Shown piece by piece: positions 18,591 to 27,487 of a stretch of DNA of 64,000 nucleotides. The translations under genes and the position numbers were made by a program. The number at the start of each line of letters is the position of its first letter. Position 1 is the stretch's first letter. A model generated the notes under the pieces. That model was not told the DNA's origin. It was given only the letters and a program-made list of their open reading frames with translations, and made no database searches. Source of the stretch: Methanocaldococcus vulcanius M7 (GTDB taxonomy: Archaea; AGJL01; Methanococci; Methanococcales; Methanocaldococcaceae); the NCBI RefSeq assembly GCF_000024625.1, contig NC_013407.1:1682330-1746329 (forward strand). The letters are read 5' to 3'.

Positions 18591-19379
18591 TTATTCTAAC
18601 TTCTCTTCTGATTTGCTAATCTTTTCTATAATAACCTTTTCACATGACAGAAGGAATGCAGCAGTTGATAAACCAGCTAAAACTTTTAACCCAACCACAA
18701 TATTTAAATAAGGGATAATTCCAGCTGTAATAATATCCTTCGGAGCTGGAAATACTGGAATCCCATTTATTTGAGTAAAGTTAAAGAGATAATAACCTCC
18801 CATAAACATACCAGCAACACCGAGAAGCAAATAACCAAGAGCTCCTAATGCCTCCATTCTCTCTAAAAATTTGTGATCAAACCAGAGAGGGCTCTTAGAT
18901 CCAAAGGCAATAATTGAAAGTATAAATCCTGAGGCAATTAATGCTCCTCCCTGAAATCCTCCTCCAGGAGTTATATGCCCTCCTAAAACTGTAAGAATCC
19001 CTAAAGCAACCATTAAAATACTCATAGGGTATGCTAAAAACTTGATAATTGGGGTATAATCCCCCCATCTCTGTAAGGTTATATAATCATCTGACTCAGG
19101 AGCGTGAAAGACCTCTTTTAGATAACTGTTATCATATAACGATTTTCCAAACACAATCCACGAAACCATAACCGCTACCACTAACACTAAACACTCTCCT
19201 AAGGTATCATATGCCCTCCAATCAAATATTATTGCACAAACATAATTCGGGACTATATAATGATTTAAATAAACAATATTAACTCCAGGATTAACGTGCA
19301 TATTTGCCAAACTGTATAAAATGCTTGCTCCAAATATAAAGAATGAGATTGCCACTACTAAATCTCTCTTAGAACTCAT
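18591..19379 (-). CDS. fused antiporter-like membrane subunit of Ehb hydrogenase (EhbH+EhbI-like)
   Basis: A 262-aa integral membrane protein that joins two modules of Mrp/Mbh-type complexes. The N-terminal part (about residues 1-85) has the MbhE/MnhE-region signature DWRAYDTLGECLVLVVAV. The C-terminal part (about 105-250) is MnhB-like, with VALGILTVLGGHITPGGGFQGGALIASG. In other Ehb clusters these are, as I recall, separate subunits H and I, so this looks like a fusion. It begins with ATG 19379 after AAGGTGGTAGT, one base after the upstream gene's stop. It probably forms part of the ion-translocating arm. Confidence 0.7.
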   Translation of the reverse strand: MSSKRDLVVAISFFIFGASILYSLANMHVNPGVNIVYLNHYIVPNYVCAIIFDWRAYDTLGECLVLVVAVMVSWIVFGKSLYDNSYLKEVFHAPESDDYITLQRWGDYTPIIKFLAYPMSILMVALGILTVLGGHITPGGGFQGGALIASGFILSIIAFGSKSPLWFDHKFLERMEALGALGYLLLGVAGMFMGGYYLFNFTQINGIPVFPAPKDIITAGIIPYLNIVVGLKVLAGLSTAAFLLSCEKVIIEKISKSEEKLE

Positions 19380-19380
19380 A

Positions 19381-19695
19381 CTACCACCTTGCTGTTAGAT
19401 AAACGCAGAATGCAATTGCACCTAAAAACACAGATAGCCAGAAGAGTTGGTAATTTATCGCATTTGAATTTTCTTTCTTAAATTGGAATATTATTGGAAA
19501 AGTCGATAAAGAGAAAGCTAATGCAGATAATCCGAACAATGTCATTAACGTTTTTCCATAAACCCTTCCAATAATTAACGCTCCAAATATAAAGAGAAGA
19601 TAAAGAGTAAATTCTCCTGTAAAAAATGCTCCAACAGTGATTCCATCCCCATGACCTTCTTTTTCTAAATCCTTCTGAAATTTGTTGTAATCCAT
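19381..19695 (-). CDS. ehbG: small membrane subunit of Ehb hydrogenase (EhbG-like)
   Basis: A 104-aa protein with a charged N-terminus (MDYNKFQKDLEKEGHGDGITVGAFF) and three membrane segments. It has no motif I can tie to catalysis. The label EhbG comes from its place between the NuoN-like subunit and the MnhB-like subunit. The start is ATG 19695, preceded by GGTGGTAATT; an earlier TTG frame start has no such site. It is followed with one base spacing by the fused subunit. Confidence 0.6.
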   Translation of the reverse strand: MDYNKFQKDLEKEGHGDGITVGAFFTGEFTLYLLFIFGALIIGRVYGKTLMTLFGLSALAFSLSTFPIIFQFKKENSNAINYQLFWLSVFLGAIAFCVYLTARW

Positions 19696-19820
19696 AATTA
19701 CCACCAGCATTTAAAGTTTAAGTAAAGTTTAATTTAATCTAACAATTGATTACAATTTAATTACGATTTATGTATAGATGAGATTTATTGCTTTGTTTAT
19801 TGTCTCTAATTATCATTCAT

Positions 19821-21266
19821 CTACTTTAAGCAGTAGTTAACTCCAATCTCTCTCGCATAATCCCAAAGATAATTAGTTATTAAACTTGGATCAAGACCAA
19901 TTATAATACAGAGAGCAGTTAGCACAAACAAACTGAAAACGGCTAATTTTGGAACTTCTTTTCCTTGATATTCTTTTAAAGTTTCCTCATCCACCGGTTT
20001 CAAGTATATAAGGTAGAATGCCTTCATCATAGATACAAACGTTCCAATACTAACAATAATCATTATTATTGCAATTTCTGGCATGTTAACTTGCATAGCT
20101 GCCTCAGCTAACATCCATTTGCTTTGAAATCCGTTAAATGGAGGAACCCCACTTATAGCGAGTTTTGCACACAATACCATAAATGCAACATAAGGCATTA
20201 GTGGCAATAGCCCCCCCAATTTATGGAGATTACTTCCTCTTTTACAACTAACTATATACGCTCCTAAAAACAGAGCAGATTTATAAATAACGTGATTTAT
20301 AGCGTGAAAGATACCTGCAACAATTCCCAAAGGAGTTCCGAGTGCTAAACCAGTGGCTACATATCCACCTTGGCTTATTGCGTGATATGCTAAAAGTTTC
20401 TTATAATCACTCTGCAACAATGCCATCACAACACCAAATACCATCGCTAAAACTCCCAGTGCAATTAAAACTGCATGTGCACTTGAAAAGTAGCTAAGCC
20501 CGTTAAATAATTTTAATATTATTAACATCAACCCAACTAAAACGAATTTTGAATACGTTTGGAGCATTGCTGAAATAAAACCCTTAGATCTTGCATAGAG
20601 ATCGGCTTTAATATTGTGAAACGGTGGAAGACCAGAACCGTATGCCAATCCAACTATTAGAAGTAATAATCCTCCGTATACCATTGGATTGTCAGTTAAT
20701 AAATGATGTTTCATATCTGAAATATTTAAAGTCCCTGTTGATGCCAACAAAAATGTTATTCCTAAAAGCATCAATGCCGCTGCTACACTACCAATTATCA
20801 TATACCTCAAACCGGCCTTATATGCCTCCTCTGTTCCGGATAAAAATACTAACCCTGCTTGAACGATTGAAATAATCTCAAAAAAAACGTAAAGGTTGAA
20901 TATATCATCCGCCAATACAATTGCTGAAATACTCGCAAAACCCATTAAAGAGAGAGTAACAAACATGTTATTCTTTAATTTCTCCCCCATTCCAGTGATC
21001 AATACGAGAGAGGCAATAAGAGATAGTGTAATTATAACTGCCTGTTTTGCAGGGTTGTATAGGTAGGCAATTCCAGAGATCCATCCATCAACAACACCAT
21101 GCCCGCTAAAATAATAATAACCATACTCTCCTATAAAGGGTAGAGCAATTAAAATAATGGCTGTTGCAAAAGTTAAATATTTAACCGCCTTCTCTTTTCC
21201 ATGAAGTAGGTTCATAATTATTGCCATGATCAGAGGAAACACTATTATCATCGGTAGAAAATTCAT
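19821..21266 (-). CDS. ehbF: NuoN/MrpD-type proton channel subunit of Ehb hydrogenase (EhbF-like)
   Basis: A 481-aa membrane protein of the NADH-quinone oxidoreductase/Mrp antiporter family with about 14 predicted helices. Typical features include FEIISIVQAGLVF, SGLPPFHNIKADLYARSKGFISA, LLAYHAISQGGY and FHAINHVIYKSALFL, whose conserved Lys, His and Glu residues form the ion path. In Ehb it would couple ion movement to reduction of low-potential ferredoxin by hydrogen. The start is ATG 21266 after AGGTGGGACA. Confidence 0.88.
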   Translation of the reverse strand: MNFLPMIIVFPLIMAIIMNLLHGKEKAVKYLTFATAIILIALPFIGEYGYYYFSGHGVVDGWISGIAYLYNPAKQAVIITLSLIASLVLITGMGEKLKNNMFVTLSLMGFASISAIVLADDIFNLYVFFEIISIVQAGLVFLSGTEEAYKAGLRYMIIGSVAAALMLLGITFLLASTGTLNISDMKHHLLTDNPMVYGGLLLLIVGLAYGSGLPPFHNIKADLYARSKGFISAMLQTYSKFVLVGLMLIILKLFNGLSYFSSAHAVLIALGVLAMVFGVVMALLQSDYKKLLAYHAISQGGYVATGLALGTPLGIVAGIFHAINHVIYKSALFLGAYIVSCKRGSNLHKLGGLLPLMPYVAFMVLCAKLAISGVPPFNGFQSKWMLAEAAMQVNMPEIAIIMIIVSIGTFVSMMKAFYLIYLKPVDEETLKEYQGKEVPKLAVFSLFVLTALCIIIGLDPSLITNYLWDYAREIGVNYCLK

Positions 21267-21325
21267 TGTCCCACCTAAATTACTTGATTAACAGGAATTG
21301 ATATAGCAAGAAAAAATGTGTTTTT

Positions 21326-21682
21326 TTAGTCCTCTTTCAATATGACAGACCCTTTAAGTGTTTTATATTTTTTATACAGTATTATAGAGACACCAAGCAT
21401 TACAGCAAGCATAGACGCTTCTATAACGATATTTGTTAAGACGAGTGCATGTGTTAGAGGATAAGCCGACTCCTTAGCAAAAACATTTAAAGGAACATTA
21501 GGAAGTTTTATTGGAATTGTTCCTCCATTGTATCCAATTGCTATTAAAGCTAAATTTACACCACTACCTAAGATCTCCAATGCAATGATTTTTTTTAAAA
21601 CATTATCAACAAAAAATACCCCATATAATCCAATCACAACTAAAAGTCCAGAAGTTATGAAAGAGGCCATTTGAAAATCCAT
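21326..21682 (-). CDS. ehbE: NuoK/MrpC-type membrane subunit of Ehb hydrogenase (EhbE-like)
   Basis: A 118-aa protein with three membrane segments. It carries the conserved acidic residue in ALEILGSGVNLALI and ALVLTNIVIEASMLAVMLG, matching the NuoK/MnhC family. It is the first gene of the leftward ehb run. ATG 21682 is preceded by GGTGAGTTGG; the in-frame GTG at 21691 is part of that ribosome site. A TATA box lies about 55 bases upstream. In this window the run lacks the catalytic small and large hydrogenase subunits. Confidence 0.85.
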   Translation of the reverse strand: MDFQMASFITSGLLVVIGLYGVFFVDNVLKKIIALEILGSGVNLALIAIGYNGGTIPIKLPNVPLNVFAKESAYPLTHALVLTNIVIEASMLAVMLGVSIILYKKYKTLKGSVILKED

Positions 21683-21734
21683 CCAACTCACCGATAATCT
21701 ATCATTATCATTAATGACAAATTAGGATTAAAAG

Positions 21735-21742
21735 TATATAAA
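21735..21742 (-). promoter_or_regulatory. TATA box for the ehb run
   Basis: Read on the minus strand, TTTATATA (within GTTTATATAC) lies about 55 bases upstream of the ehbE start, giving a leader of about 25-30 bases. The 21743-22015 stretch beyond it is very A-rich, with poly(A/T) runs, and holds no gene I can see. Confidence 0.65.
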
Positions 21743-22015
21743 CATTGCGTTGAAGAATACAAAACAATAATCAAACAAAAATCAGTGAAAAATGATCCAC
21801 TTGCATACATAAACTATAACTACTTAAAAACAATAAAAATCTAAAAATAATAAAATTGATATTTATCCCTAAATTAATAATTTTAATCTAAATAACAATT
21901 AAAAGTTAAAAGTAATAATTTAAATTAAAATATTAAATTAAAATAAACAAAATCACAAAATTGAAGAATTAAAAAATAAAAAAAGAGAAGATTAAAAAAG
22001 ATAAGTGGTGTGAAA

Positions 22016-22849
22016 ATGAAGTTCGGAGTTTCATCGTTAGTTTTTTTACCAGAAAGCTTATCATCCTCATTAGAAAAAATAGCAGAACATAACTTTGATG
22101 TATGGGAAATCGTCTGTGAGGGAACCCACTACCTATCTCCTAAAAATATAAAGTATCTTTTAGAGGTAAAAGACAAGTACGATGTTGACGTTGTAGTTCA
22201 TGCTCCATTTTCTGACTTAAATCCTGCATCTATGAACGAAAAAGTTAGAAAACTTACAATAGAGTGTATAAGAGATGCTATAGAAGGAGCTTTTGAACTC
22301 GATGCTGAAATTGTTGTAGTTCATCCCGGCTATATCCCAGAACTTTGGAGCAACTACAAAAGCGAAATATTGGACAACAACTTCTCAACTCTATCGGAAA
22401 TAGTAGAGATAGCTGAGGATTATGGAATAAAAATTGGTTTAGAAAATATGCCAAATTTCAGAGGAGTTTTAGGGACAACTCCTGAATCACTACTTGACAT
22501 TATAAAAGATATTGACTCCAAAAACTTAGGGATAACATTTGATATAGGACATGCAAACACAGTTGCCAATCCGTCTGAATTCGTCGAAAAACTCCACAAA
22601 ATTGGAATTGGAATTATACACGTCCATATTCATGACAACAACGGCTATGAAGACGAACATTTAAGAATAGGAGAGGGGAATATAAACTTTATATCCGTTC
22701 TTGAAAAGCTAAAAGAAATTGACTATAAAGGAGTTTTAAGTATTGAAAATAAAAACATCAGAGATGCTGTAAAGAGCAAGGAGATTTTAAAGGAATATTT
22801 AGAAATTGTTAATGAAAAAGTGGCTGAGAAAAAGAAAATAGAGGGATAA
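22016..22849 (+). CDS. sugar isomerase/endonuclease IV-like TIM-barrel protein
   Basis: A 277-aa member of the xylose isomerase-like TIM-barrel (AP endonuclease 2) superfamily. Visible metal-site segments are VVHAPFSDLNPAS, VVVHPGYIPE, IGLENMP, GITFDIGHANT, IIHVHIHDN and LSIENK. Such proteins are sugar-phosphate isomerases or epimerases, or AP endonucleases; the substrate cannot be decided. ATG 22016 follows GGTGTGAAA; the GTG at 22010 belongs to the ribosome site. It is divergent from the ehb run, as I recall for M. jannaschii. Confidence 0.83.
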   Translation: MKFGVSSLVFLPESLSSSLEKIAEHNFDVWEIVCEGTHYLSPKNIKYLLEVKDKYDVDVVVHAPFSDLNPASMNEKVRKLTIECIRDAIEGAFELDAEIVVVHPGYIPELWSNYKSEILDNNFSTLSEIVEIAEDYGIKIGLENMPNFRGVLGTTPESLLDIIKDIDSKNLGITFDIGHANTVANPSEFVEKLHKIGIGIIHVHIHDNNGYEDEHLRIGEGNINFISVLEKLKEIDYKGVLSIENKNIRDAVKSKEILKEYLEIVNEKVAEKKKIEG

Positions 22850-22909
22850 CATTTATAATAACCAATTTTATTAATTTTTATTTTTTATTCATTTATTTTT
22901 GGTGGTTTT

Positions 22910-23872
22910 ATGACCATAGCTTTTGGGCCAGTTCCATCAAGAAGATTAGGAAAGAGTTTAGGTATAAATAACATTCCATGCAAGTTTTGCAGTTATGATT
23001 GCATATACTGCCAAGTTGGGAAAACAATAAATAAAACGACTGAAAGACGCAATTTTTATAATCCATATGATATATTCTCCTCTGTAAAGGAGAAAATAAA
23101 CAAAATAATAAGTGAAAATGGGAAAAACAGTTTTGATTATCTTACATTTGTTGCTGATGGAGAACCCACCTTAGATATAAATATTACAAAAGAAGTAGAA
23201 CTACTAAGAGAATTCGATATTCCAATAGCGATAATATCAAATTCCTCACTAATATGGAGAGAAGATGTAAAAAACGACTTATTAAATTTTGATTTAGTTT
23301 CTTTAAAAATCGACTCTACAGATTGTTCATTGTGGAAAAGAATAAACCGCCCTCATGAAAAACTATCATTGGAAACCATACTAAACGGAATACTTGAATT
23401 TAGAGATGATTATAGAGGAAAATTAATAACTGAAACCATGATCGTAGATATACAATATCCAGAAGAAGCGATAGAAAAAACAGCAGAATTTTTAAAAGAA
23501 GTTAACCCAGACAAATGTTATATAAATACTCCAATAAGGCCACCATCAGAAAAGATAACACCTCCAAAAAAAGAAATTCTATTAAAAATTATAGATGTAT
23601 TTTCTAAAATAATTGGAAAAGAGAAAGTAATTCCACTAAGAGCATTTGAAGGAAGCGAATTTATACTATCAACAACCAATATAGAAGAAGAAATATTGGC
23701 AATAACATCAGTTCATCCAATAAGAGAAAAAGTTATTAAAGAACTTCTAACTAAAAAAAATATAACATATGAAACTATCGAAAAAATGGTAAAAGAAGGA
23801 AAGTTGATAAAACTAAACCACTGTGGAGAAACATTCTATATGAAAAATATTAAAAGTAGAAAACAATTCTAA
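22910..23872 (+). CDS. radical SAM protein with C-terminal winged helix
   Basis: A 320-aa radical SAM enzyme. The cluster motif CSYDCIYCQ (CX3CX2C) is at about residues 27-35, after the family start FGPVPSRRLGKSLGIN. The SAM-binding ADGEPTLD and SLKIDSTD segments follow. The last 70 residues form a small winged-helix-like domain (VIKELLTKKNITYETIEKMVKEGKL). It belongs to the COG0731-like group together with wyosine-synthesis enzymes, but the substrate is unknown. The start is ATG 22910 after TGGTGG. gatA follows 20 bases later. Confidence 0.85.
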   Translation: MTIAFGPVPSRRLGKSLGINNIPCKFCSYDCIYCQVGKTINKTTERRNFYNPYDIFSSVKEKINKIISENGKNSFDYLTFVADGEPTLDINITKEVELLREFDIPIAIISNSSLIWREDVKNDLLNFDLVSLKIDSTDCSLWKRINRPHEKLSLETILNGILEFRDDYRGKLITETMIVDIQYPEEAIEKTAEFLKEVNPDKCYINTPIRPPSEKITPPKKEILLKIIDVFSKIIGKEKVIPLRAFEGSEFILSTTNIEEEILAITSVHPIREKVIKELLTKKNITYETIEKMVKEGKLIKLNHCGETFYMKNIKSRKQF

Positions 23873-23892
23873 AAACTTCTCTGGTGGACAAT

Positions 23893-25197
23893 ATGATTGT
23901 TGAAAAAGCAGAACACTACTTAGAACGAATAGAAAAAATTAATAAAAAAATAAATGCCCTTATAGAAGTAAACGCTGAAAGAGTATTAGAGGAAGCAAAA
24001 AAATTGGAAAAAGACGAAAAAGCTAAGAAAAAACCTCTATACGGAAAAGTTGTTGTAGTGAAAGCAAATATAAACGTTGATGGATACACAATCTCCTGCG
24101 CTTCAAAAACATTGGAAAACTATATCGCTCCTTACGATGCCACAGTTGTGCAGAAAATTAAAGAAAACGGAGGATTAATAATAGGAATTGCAAACATGGA
24201 CGAATTTGCCTGTGGAAGTAGTGGAGAAACCTCCTACTATGGTGCTACAAAAAATCCAAAAGCAGAAGATAGGATCCCAGGAGGTAGTTCATCAGGAAGT
24301 GCAGCAGCCGTCTCCGCAGATCTATGCGACCTTGCATTAGGAAGCGACACAGGAGGAAGTATAAGAAACCCTGCCTCACACTGCGGAGTTGTTGGATTCA
24401 AGCCAAGCTATGGAGTTGTAAGTAGATACGGACTCTGCGATTTAGCAATGAGTTTTGATCAAATTGGGCCATTAACAAAAACAGCCGAAGATGCTTTACT
24501 ATTAACAAATATCATCAAAGGAAAAGACCTAAAAGATACAACAACAGTAGAAACAAAGCCATTTGAAAAAAAAGACATTAAAGGATTTAAAGTAGGAGTT
24601 ATCAAAGAATTTATGGACGTTGTGGATAAAAAAATAAGAGACAAGATTGAAACATCTATTGAGGTTTTTAAAGACATAGGTTGCGAGATCGTTGAATTAA
24701 ACTACAAATACGTTGATTTAGCACTACCAACCTACTATCTAATCAACTACGTTGAGTTCTTCTCATCTACAAGAAGATACGATGGAAGAAGATATGGTTA
24801 TAAAATAGAAGACGTTTGCGGAGAAGAAGTTTTAAGAAGAATAATGATCGGATCAATGATCAGTCAAAAAGAATACAGCGGAAAATATTACAAAAATGCT
24901 CTAAGAGCAAGAAATCTAATGAGAAACGAAATGATAAAAATTATGAAAGACGTTGACATTATTGTAGGAGCCACAGTTCCCAAACTACCGCACAAGTTAG
25001 GAGAGAAATTAACACCAATGGAAATGTATAGTTATGACGTTTTAACAGTTCCAGCAAACATTTGCGGTTTATGTGCAGGAGTTGTTCCTTGTGGAGAGAT
25101 AAATGGAATCCCTATCGGACTACAAATCCAAGGAAAGCCATTTGACGATGAAAAAGTTCTAAATGCAATGATTGCATTCGAAAAAGCAGTAGAGTAA
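23893..25197 (+). CDS. gatA: aspartyl/glutamyl-tRNA amidotransferase subunit A
   Basis: The amidase subunit of GatCAB, which releases ammonia from glutamine to convert Asp-tRNA-Asn (or Glu-tRNA-Gln). At 434 aa it is slightly shorter than bacterial forms. The Ser-cisSer-Lys triad is visible: Lys in VVVKANINVDG and the serines in GGSSSGSAAAVSADL and SDTGGSIRNPAS. ATG 23893 follows GGTGGACA. gatB and gatC are not in this window. Methanogens use GatDE for Gln-tRNA, so the Asn route is the likely job. Confidence 0.95.
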   Translation: MIVEKAEHYLERIEKINKKINALIEVNAERVLEEAKKLEKDEKAKKKPLYGKVVVVKANINVDGYTISCASKTLENYIAPYDATVVQKIKENGGLIIGIANMDEFACGSSGETSYYGATKNPKAEDRIPGGSSSGSAAAVSADLCDLALGSDTGGSIRNPASHCGVVGFKPSYGVVSRYGLCDLAMSFDQIGPLTKTAEDALLLTNIIKGKDLKDTTTVETKPFEKKDIKGFKVGVIKEFMDVVDKKIRDKIETSIEVFKDIGCEIVELNYKYVDLALPTYYLINYVEFFSSTRRYDGRRYGYKIEDVCGEEVLRRIMIGSMISQKEYSGKYYKNALRARNLMRNEMIKIMKDVDIIVGATVPKLPHKLGEKLTPMEMYSYDVLTVPANICGLCAGVVPCGEINGIPIGLQIQGKPFDDEKVLNAMIAFEKAVE

Positions 25198-25344
25198 TAT
25201 TTATTAACACTAGTTACTTTGATGAATTTTTATTATTTTAATATTTTTAAGTATTAAGTTTTTAATCAGAATGAAAACATTTTTAAATTAGTAGTTAATT
25301 AAATAATTTATTATTTTCTATCCCAAAATAAAATAGGTGGGAAT

Positions 25345-25848
25345 ATGAGATATAATATACTTAGGATTAATAAAAAGATAATATACTTAGGATTAATTCT
25401 ATTAGCAATGTTTTTATGTCAGAACGTTTTTGCAGAGGATAATAATGCTATAGAAATAACTGTAAAGAATATTAGTAGTGGGGAGATACTTTATCAAAAA
25501 ATATTCCCAAAAGATGAAGCTTTTAGTGACTATCAAGTTATAAATGGATTTACAGTAAGCATACATTACAATCCAGATTATCCAGGCATGATATATAATG
25601 TACATCAAGGTAATAACTATTTTATTTTTAATGTATCTGGTGAGTTAAATTGGGGTTCTTATCAACAAAGTGGTGATATTGCATGTATTGTTGATGTAAT
25701 ACACTATGATTTCCCGCCACCATCAAATATAACCTCAAATACAACTACAACATCAACAACTTCAACAAAAGCCCCAATACCTTTAAATGTTTATTTAATC
25801 ATAACTGCTTTCTTTACTTATATTTTATATAAAAAGTCAAAAACTTAA
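25345..25848 (+). CDS. secreted or membrane-anchored surface protein, unknown function
   Basis: A 167-aa protein with a signal peptide (basic start, then [16 protein letters not shown], with cleavage likely after NVFAED). A beta-rich extracellular domain of about 100 residues follows. Next is a Thr/Ser-rich linker ([12 protein letters not shown], likely glycosylated) and a C-terminal membrane segment with a basic tail ([18 protein letters not shown]). I know no family for it. The first codons contain a 20-bp direct repeat read in two frames (25352-25371 and 25378-25397). The start is ATG 25345 after AGGTGG. Confidence 0.7.
   Translation: MRYNILRINKKIIYLGLILLAMFLCQNVFAEDNNAIEITVKNISSGEILYQKIFPKDEAFSDYQVINGFTVSIHYNPDYPGMIYNVHQGNNYFIFNVSGELNWGSYQQSGDIACIVDVIHYDFPPPSNITSNTTTTSTTSTKAPIPLNVYLIITAFFTYILYKKSKT
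25352..25397. repeat. 20-bp direct repeat inside the signal-peptide coding region
   Basis: The identical 20-mer beginning ATAATATAC and ending AGGATTAAT occurs at 25352-25371 and 25378-25397. The period is 26 bases, so the copies are read in different frames. The second copy encodes the start of the hydrophobic core. Confidence 0.9.
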
Positions 25849-25997
25849 TTTTTTATTTTAAAATCCAATTTAAAATCTTCTAAAATAACCATATCCTTTG
25901 TTGTAGTATAAAATAGAGTTATATTACTAATAAAATAAACCTATTCTAACAAATTCAATATTTCCATAAATTGATATATCACAGATGCATTAAGTTA

Positions 25998-26134
25998 TGC
26001 AATTAATATCCAAGATCTGATTTTAATAAGTATAAAATTTAATATTTAAAAATTATAACTTTTTTCCTGATTCTATCACAAAACGTAGGTTATTTTACCT
26101 CTGAAACAGAAGTTGAGTTTATACCAGTAAAATT
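25998..26134. repeat. decayed repeats at the distal end of CRISPR array 1
   Basis: At 26069-26098 a 30-base unit matches the repeat consensus at 17 of 30 positions, mostly in its first 18 bases (ATCAC and CGT retained), followed by a 36-base gap to the first recognisable repeat. At 25998-26027 the last 11 bases (CTGATTTTAAT) match, with a 41-base gap to the next unit. The spacings equal spacer lengths, so these look like old repeats decaying by mutation. The rest of 25849-25997 is AT-rich with nothing recognised. Confidence 0.5.
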
Positions 26135-27119
26135 CTTTCCATCACAACCTGTGCTGATTTTAATTTATTCGAACCCCAACCAAATGGATCGTTTATTTTA
26201 AGTTTCCATCACGATCCGTGCTGATTTTAATGCTGTTGTCTCCAACGACTTTGACGGGGAACCCTTGTTTCCATCACGATCCGTGCTGATTTTAATCTTC
26301 CTTTTTAAATCACTTATTTTAATCTGTTCTATGTGTTTCCATCACGATCCGTGCTGATTTTAATCATTGTGGTATTACTCCCTGGACCATAGCAGTGGCA
26401 TGGTTCCGTTTCCATCACGACCCGTGCTGATTTTAATTTATTAATGTGTTCCAAGAATTTACATACTACAAACGTTTCCATCACGACCCGTGCTGATTTT
26501 AATTATTTGGAACTACATTAAAGGAGCAAATGTAATCTTGTTTCCATCACGATCCGTGCTGATTTTAATTAGAACTTTTACAAGATATAAAACCATATAA
26601 GCATCAGTTTCCATCACGATCCGTGCTGATTTTAATTAATAGGGAAGTACCGTGAGGGAACGGGTGGGGCTGGTTTCCATCACGATCCGTGCTGATTTTA
26701 ATATAAAACAATCGAATACAACAAATTGATAAGAGAAATAGGTTTCCATCACGATCCGTGCTGATTTTAATTGAAAACTGTGTAGCAAAAGAAAAAAGCT
26801 TTAATGAATTTGATAAGTTTCCATCACGATCCGTGCTGATTTTAATTTGGAAATTTAACGCCACATAGTATAAATATTTTGGTGTTTCCATCACGATCCG
26901 TGCTGATTTTAATTGTGGAGATTAAACACACTTGTGAATATTATCATGAGTGTTTCCATCACGATCCGTGCTGATTTTAATTTTTAATAATAAATTCCTC
27001 TGTATAAATAATCTTTTTCTAACGTTTCCATCACGATCCGTGCTGATTTTAATTAAAATAAAAAAAATAAAAAGGTGGTAGAATGAATAGTTTCCATCAC
27101 GATCCGTGCTGATTTTAAT
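26135..27119 (-). CRISPR. CRISPR array 1: 15 repeats, 14 spacers
   Basis: Thirty-base repeats begin GTTTCCATCACG and end GCTGATTTTAAT on the plus strand. The first, at 26135, is partly degenerate (CATCACAACCTGTGC); two carry GACCC in place of GATCC. Repeat starts are 26135, 26202, 26267, 26335, 26408, 26474, 26540, 26607, 26673, 26742, 26817, 26884, 26952, 27024 and 27090. Spacers are 35-45 bases. Decay at the left end and a conserved leader at the right show that transcription is leftward, so in crRNA sense the repeat starts ATTAAAATCAGC and ends GATGGAAAC, giving the usual 8-base 5' handle. No cas genes are nearby. Confidence 0.98.
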
Positions 27120-27487
27120 AGGATAATTTTTCTTATTTTGTTATAATATTTTTACTAATATTTATATTTTTCTACACTATAAGATTTCTACCCATAGATA
27201 ACCTCTTTTCTTTATAAACCCTATAACAAAACAATCCAAACTTTTATTTAAAAAACAACAACTAAAAACAAATAAAAACAAAAAACACACTTAATCAACC
27301 ATGGATTTCTAAAAACAACTTCAATAAATTAAAAACTCTAAAAAAACTCCATAATCAAATACATCCAAATATGCAAAATAATTAAACAAACCACCCCTTA
27401 GAAACCAACAAAAACCAAATAAAAAACAAAAATCTAAACTAAAAACTCAAAACACAAAAAAATAAAAACAAACAACAAGATAAATAA
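27120..27487 (-). promoter_or_regulatory. leader of CRISPR array 1
   Basis: About 365 bases adjoining the last repeat are closely similar to the flank of array 2 and, in reverse, to the last 360 bases of the window. Shared landmarks include TTTCTACCCATAGATAACC near the array and AACAAGATAAA at the far end. In transcription sense it is very T/G-rich and C-poor, with a TTTATAAAG box about 90-100 bases from the first repeat. It ends at the stop codon of the UPF0280 gene. Confidence 0.85.

Noticed and set aside
26604..26894. Open frame on the minus strand through CRISPR array 1, with a repeated IKISTDRDGN pattern
   Set aside because: It is the translation of the CRISPR repeats themselves; repeats and spacers in phase by chance keep it open.
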